The notes below the pieces were generated by a model. That model searched no databases. It saw only the letters and a program-made list of their open reading frames with translations, and was not told the origin of the DNA. Shown in pieces: positions 61,827 through 64,000 of a stretch of 64,000 bases of DNA. The stretch lies in the NCBI GenBank assembly GCA_046351415.1, contig JAXLYO010000018.1:35357-99356 (forward strand), in the 5' to 3' direction. The stretch is from JABFRG01 sp046351415 (GTDB lineage: Bacteria; Myxococcota_A; Polyangia; Polyangiales; Polyangiaceae). The position numbers were made by a program, and so were the translations under genes. The first letter of the stretch is position 1; each line of letters opens with the position of its first letter.

Positions 61827-62729
61827 ATGACGCGAATGGCTTCCTCCACGCCGAGCGCTCGAGCGACACGTTTTCCGGTGTTCTACGCGGTCGCGCTACC
61901 CGTTGCGCTTCCGATGGTGCTCGTCGCAGGCTGCAAAGACCCCGGTCTAAAAAGCGCAGAATTCGCAAAAGGCCACGCGGAAACGCTCGCGGCACTCGTG
62001 GAGAAGGATGTCGGCGAAGTCGAACGAGGTCTCCCGGAAGGCGCGAAAAAAGGTACTAAGGCCTTCCTGGTCAAAGAGGGCGTCGAACGCGAACCTGCGA
62101 ACGTGCGCCGGAGTCTCCAAAAAGTGCAGCGAGAAGTGCCCGACCTCCTTGTGGCAAAGTCGACCTTCTTCGCCCTCGTCGACGCCAAGGGCATCGCCAT
62201 TCGCAACAATCTCGAAACGGACGCCATGGCGGGGCAGGACATTTTCACGCTGTTTCCGGCCCTACGCGAGTCGGACACGAAGGGGTTCGTCGCCACGTCT
62301 GGAATATTTCCAAATGCCATTTCCCTCCAGGGTCCCGACCGCACCTGGGTCGCGGCAGCCCCCATCAAGACGGAGGCTGGGCAGGTCGCGGCGTACTTCG
62401 TGACCGGCTGGTCGTATCGACGGTTTGCCTATCACCTGCAGGAGTCCCTTCGCGGAGAGCTCAAAGAGAAGCTCCTGAACGCGGGCGACAAAGGCAAGCT
62501 GCCAATTCTCTACGTTGCTGTGTTCGACGCGACGGGCGTCTATTCGGCGCCGCAGACGCCGGATTTGAACGAGAAAGCCTTGAAGGAACTCGGTCCCGTC
62601 GAGAAGACGAAGAACGGAGCGGCCACGGGCACGCTCAATCTCGAGGGACGGTCCTTCGGGTGGGCCGCAACACGCACGCCGAAGCTCGGACCAGACACCG
62701 GTGTGGCGGTCTTGCGCAGCGAAATCTGA
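61827..62729 (+). CDS. lipoprotein with Cache/PAS-like sensor domain, 300 aa
   Basis: Signal with lipobox MVLVAGC near residue 36 from the ATG at 61827 (or nearer the start from the ATG at 61836). A helical stretch (residues ~45-110) is followed by TFFALVDAKGIAIRNNLETD, MAGQDIFTLFPALRES and DRTWVAAAPIKTEAGQVAAYFVTGW. These resemble the strands of a Cache-type extracytoplasmic sensor. A second similar half occurs near LPILYVAVFDATGVYSAPQ, so the domain may be double. Its gene is divergent from the membrane kinase, which raises the possibility that the two act together; this is an inference. Confidence 0.72.
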   Translation: MTRMASSTPSARATRFPVFYAVALPVALPMVLVAGCKDPGLKSAEFAKGHAETLAALVEKDVGEVERGLPEGAKKGTKAFLVKEGVEREPANVRRSLQKVQREVPDLLVAKSTFFALVDAKGIAIRNNLETDAMAGQDIFTLFPALRESDTKGFVATSGIFPNAISLQGPDRTWVAAAPIKTEAGQVAAYFVTGWSYRRFAYHLQESLRGELKEKLLNAGDKGKLPILYVAVFDATGVYSAPQTPDLNEKALKELGPVEKTKNGAATGTLNLEGRSFGWAATRTPKLGPDTGVAVLRSEI

Positions 62730-62738
62730 CGACCTTGC

Positions 62739-62915
62739 TCAAGCCGGGCCCGATCGGCCGAGCAAGTGGATCGCTCGAATGACGAGTGCCCATGAAACGA
62801 TGAGGAGAACGCCTCCGACGGGCTTCGAAACCGTTGCCGCGGTCGCGATGGCAATCGCGAGAAGGAACAGGCCCGGCAGAAGCCAACCGCGGTTCGCGCT
62901 CGAATGTCGATCCAC
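62739..62915 (-). CDS. small two-helix membrane protein, 58 aa
   Basis: GTG at 62915 after GAGACGGGG begins VDRHSSANRG. Two hydrophobic stretches follow, WLLPGLFLLAIAIATAATV and GGVLLIVSWALVIRAIHLL, joined by a short KP turn. The upstream part of the frame is not protein-like. No family is recognised. It ends nine bases from the convergent sensor-like lipoprotein gene. Confidence 0.55.
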   Translation of the reverse strand: MDRHSSANRGWLLPGLFLLAIAIATAATVSKPVGGVLLIVSWALVIRAIHLLGRSGPA

Positions 62916-62998
62916 GCCCCGTCTCTTAGCGCGCTCCTCCTGAAAAAGCGCTGATTTCCTCTTGCATGACCGGAAGCTCGGCTTAGCATGCGCCGGCC

Positions 62999-64000
62999 TT
63001 GCCGCGTTTTGCCGCTCTCGATTTGGGTTCGAATGCCCTGCGCCTCCGTATCGCGGAGACGCAAGGTCCGATTCCCATGTCCGATGCTGCGGACGAAGGG
63101 CCGCCGAGCTCGACGATGCGCGTGAACGCAACGCCGCCCAGCAACGGCAAATCGAACGGGTTCTCGGAAGTCGTCAGTCTGCGCGTCCCCGTCCGGCTCG
63201 GCAGCGATGTCTTTGCGACTGGATCGCTCAGCGCGACGAGCATCAACCAGGCATGCGCGGCACTTCGTGAGTTCCGCAAGGCCATGGACACGGCACACGT
63301 CGATAGCTATCGCGCAGTCGCCACCGCAGCCGCACGCGACGCCGACAACGCGGGTGTCCTCATCGAGCGAGCCCGGCGTGAAGCAGGCATCGAGCTCGAG
63401 GTCATCGAAGGCATCGAAGAGGCGCGTCTCATTCAGCTCGCGATGACGAGGCGCATTCGCCTCGACACGTGCCGCGCAATGTTGATCGACGTAGGCGGCG
63501 GCTCGTCGGAGTTCACACTACTCGAAAACGGCAAGGTGGCGTTCTCCACGTCGCTACCGCTCGGTACGGTGCGCCTTCTCGATGCATATCTTCGTACGTC
63601 GTCGGCTCCGACACGAAGGCAAGTTCGCCTCGTCGACGAAACGGTCGATCGCGCTCTTGCGGAGCTGCGAGAACCACTCGGTGGAGCTTCGGTCGATGCA
63701 TTCGTCGGCTCGGGAGGCAACGTCGACACGCTGGCGGAGCTGTGTCCGCTCGAAGGTGGGCACGGTGCGTTCGGACGCGCGATCGATCTCGCGCAACTCA
63801 AGCAGTTCAGTCAGAAGGCCGCTGCCCTCTCCACGGACGAACGTCAGAAGGCTTTCGGGCTCCGCGCCGACCGAGCGGACACGATTCTGCCTGCATCGCG
63901 CATATTCATGCGAGCCGCGGAGGTCTTCAAAGTGCCGGCCATCGTAGCTCCCGGCGTCGGGCTCAAAGAGGGGCTCTTGCTGGAGCTCGCCGACAAACAC
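62999..64000 (+). CDS. Ppx/GppA-family phosphatase, cut by right edge
   Basis: Exopolyphosphatase or guanosine pentaphosphatase family of the actin-like ATPase fold. The visible 334 residues start LPRFAALDLGSNALRLRIAE, so the TTG at 62999 is the natural start, because an in-frame TAG lies just before it and family members begin at this point. The second phosphate loop is CRAMLIDVGGGSSEFTLL near residue 165, followed by STSLPLGTVRLLDAY and VDAFVGSGGNVDTLAEL. RAADTILPASRI-type residues near the edge are also conserved. An unusual insert (about residues 22-58) separates the first strand from VSLRVPVRLG. It could degrade polyphosphate or pppGpp; the C-terminus is outside the window. Confidence 0.88.
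   Translation, partial: MPRFAALDLGSNALRLRIAETQGPIPMSDAADEGPPSSTMRVNATPPSNGKSNGFSEVVSLRVPVRLGSDVFATGSLSATSINQACAALREFRKAMDTAHVDSYRAVATAAARDADNAGVLIERARREAGIELEVIEGIEEARLIQLAMTRRIRLDTCRAMLIDVGGGSSEFTLLENGKVAFSTSLPLGTVRLLDAYLRTSSAPTRRQVRLVDETVDRALAELREPLGGASVDAFVGSGGNVDTLAELCPLEGGHGAFGRAIDLAQLKQFSQKAAALSTDERQKAFGLRADRADTILPASRIFMRAAEVFKVPAIVAPGVGLKEGLLLELADKH

Overview
The window reads as chromosomal DNA of a GC-rich member of the Myxococcota, most likely of the Polyangia type. The taxonomic call is an inference from style: many secreted lipoproteins with Asp/Ala/Gly-rich linkers after the lipobox, two proteins with MYXO-CTERM-like tails, two eukaryotic-type Ser/Thr kinases (one fused to helical repeats), thrombospondin-type-3 calcium repeats and RCC1-type repeats. 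No insertion sequence, phage gene, CRISPR array or plasmid origin was seen. Two tRNA genes are present (Pro-GGG and Leu-CAA).

Layout. 1-5.2 kb: a DUF1704/QEGLA metallopeptidase cut by the left edge, an unknown protein, and three secreted proteins. 5.6-9.3 kb: tRNA-Pro with its own terminator, a hydroxylase/old-yellow-enzyme fusion, and small unknown genes. 8.7-18.8 kb: a minus-strand M20 peptidase, PHP-domain lipoprotein and membrane-protein operon, divergent from argC-argB; then a gpx, small lipoprotein and uvrA operon. 18.8-22.3 kb: a deoC operon with two aldehyde dehydrogenase genes, the second lacking its catalytic half. 22.4-30.9 kb: rpsU, a kinase with C-terminal repeats, a Bax-inhibitor-1 protein, an acetyltransferase, a calcium-repeat surface protein and an alpha/beta hydrolase. 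30.9-44.8 kb: an accessory stretch of lipoproteins and exported enzymes, including a CE1-type esterase, a metzincin and a LamG/CxxCH protein, plus an inactive-looking rhomboid relative. 45.5-55.9 kb: a ribosomal-peptide cluster. 56.3-64 kb: a DUF2202 lipoprotein, a decaying RCC1-repeat gene, tRNA-Leu, a membrane-anchored kinase, a sensor-like lipoprotein and a Ppx/GppA phosphatase cut by the right edge.

The most interesting system is the cluster at 45.5-55.9 kb. It looks like a complete class I lanthipeptide locus: a 64-residue precursor with a double-glycine leader and four core cysteines, a LanC-type cyclase, and a full-length LanB dehydratase, all on the minus strand. Tail to tail with these, five bases apart, lies a plus-strand export operon: an HlyD-type adaptor, a peptidase-C39 ABC transporter and a second ABC transporter with a degenerate N-terminal domain. 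This export trio resembles that of NHLM bacteriocin systems, but the precursor leader is short rather than nitrile-hydratase- or Nif11-like. No immunity gene, LanP protease or regulator is recognisable. A sequence with exact sigma-54 spacing lies upstream of the precursor gene, and a hairpin separates the precursor gene from lanC.

All calls rest on reading the sequence and remembered family motifs; no database search was run.
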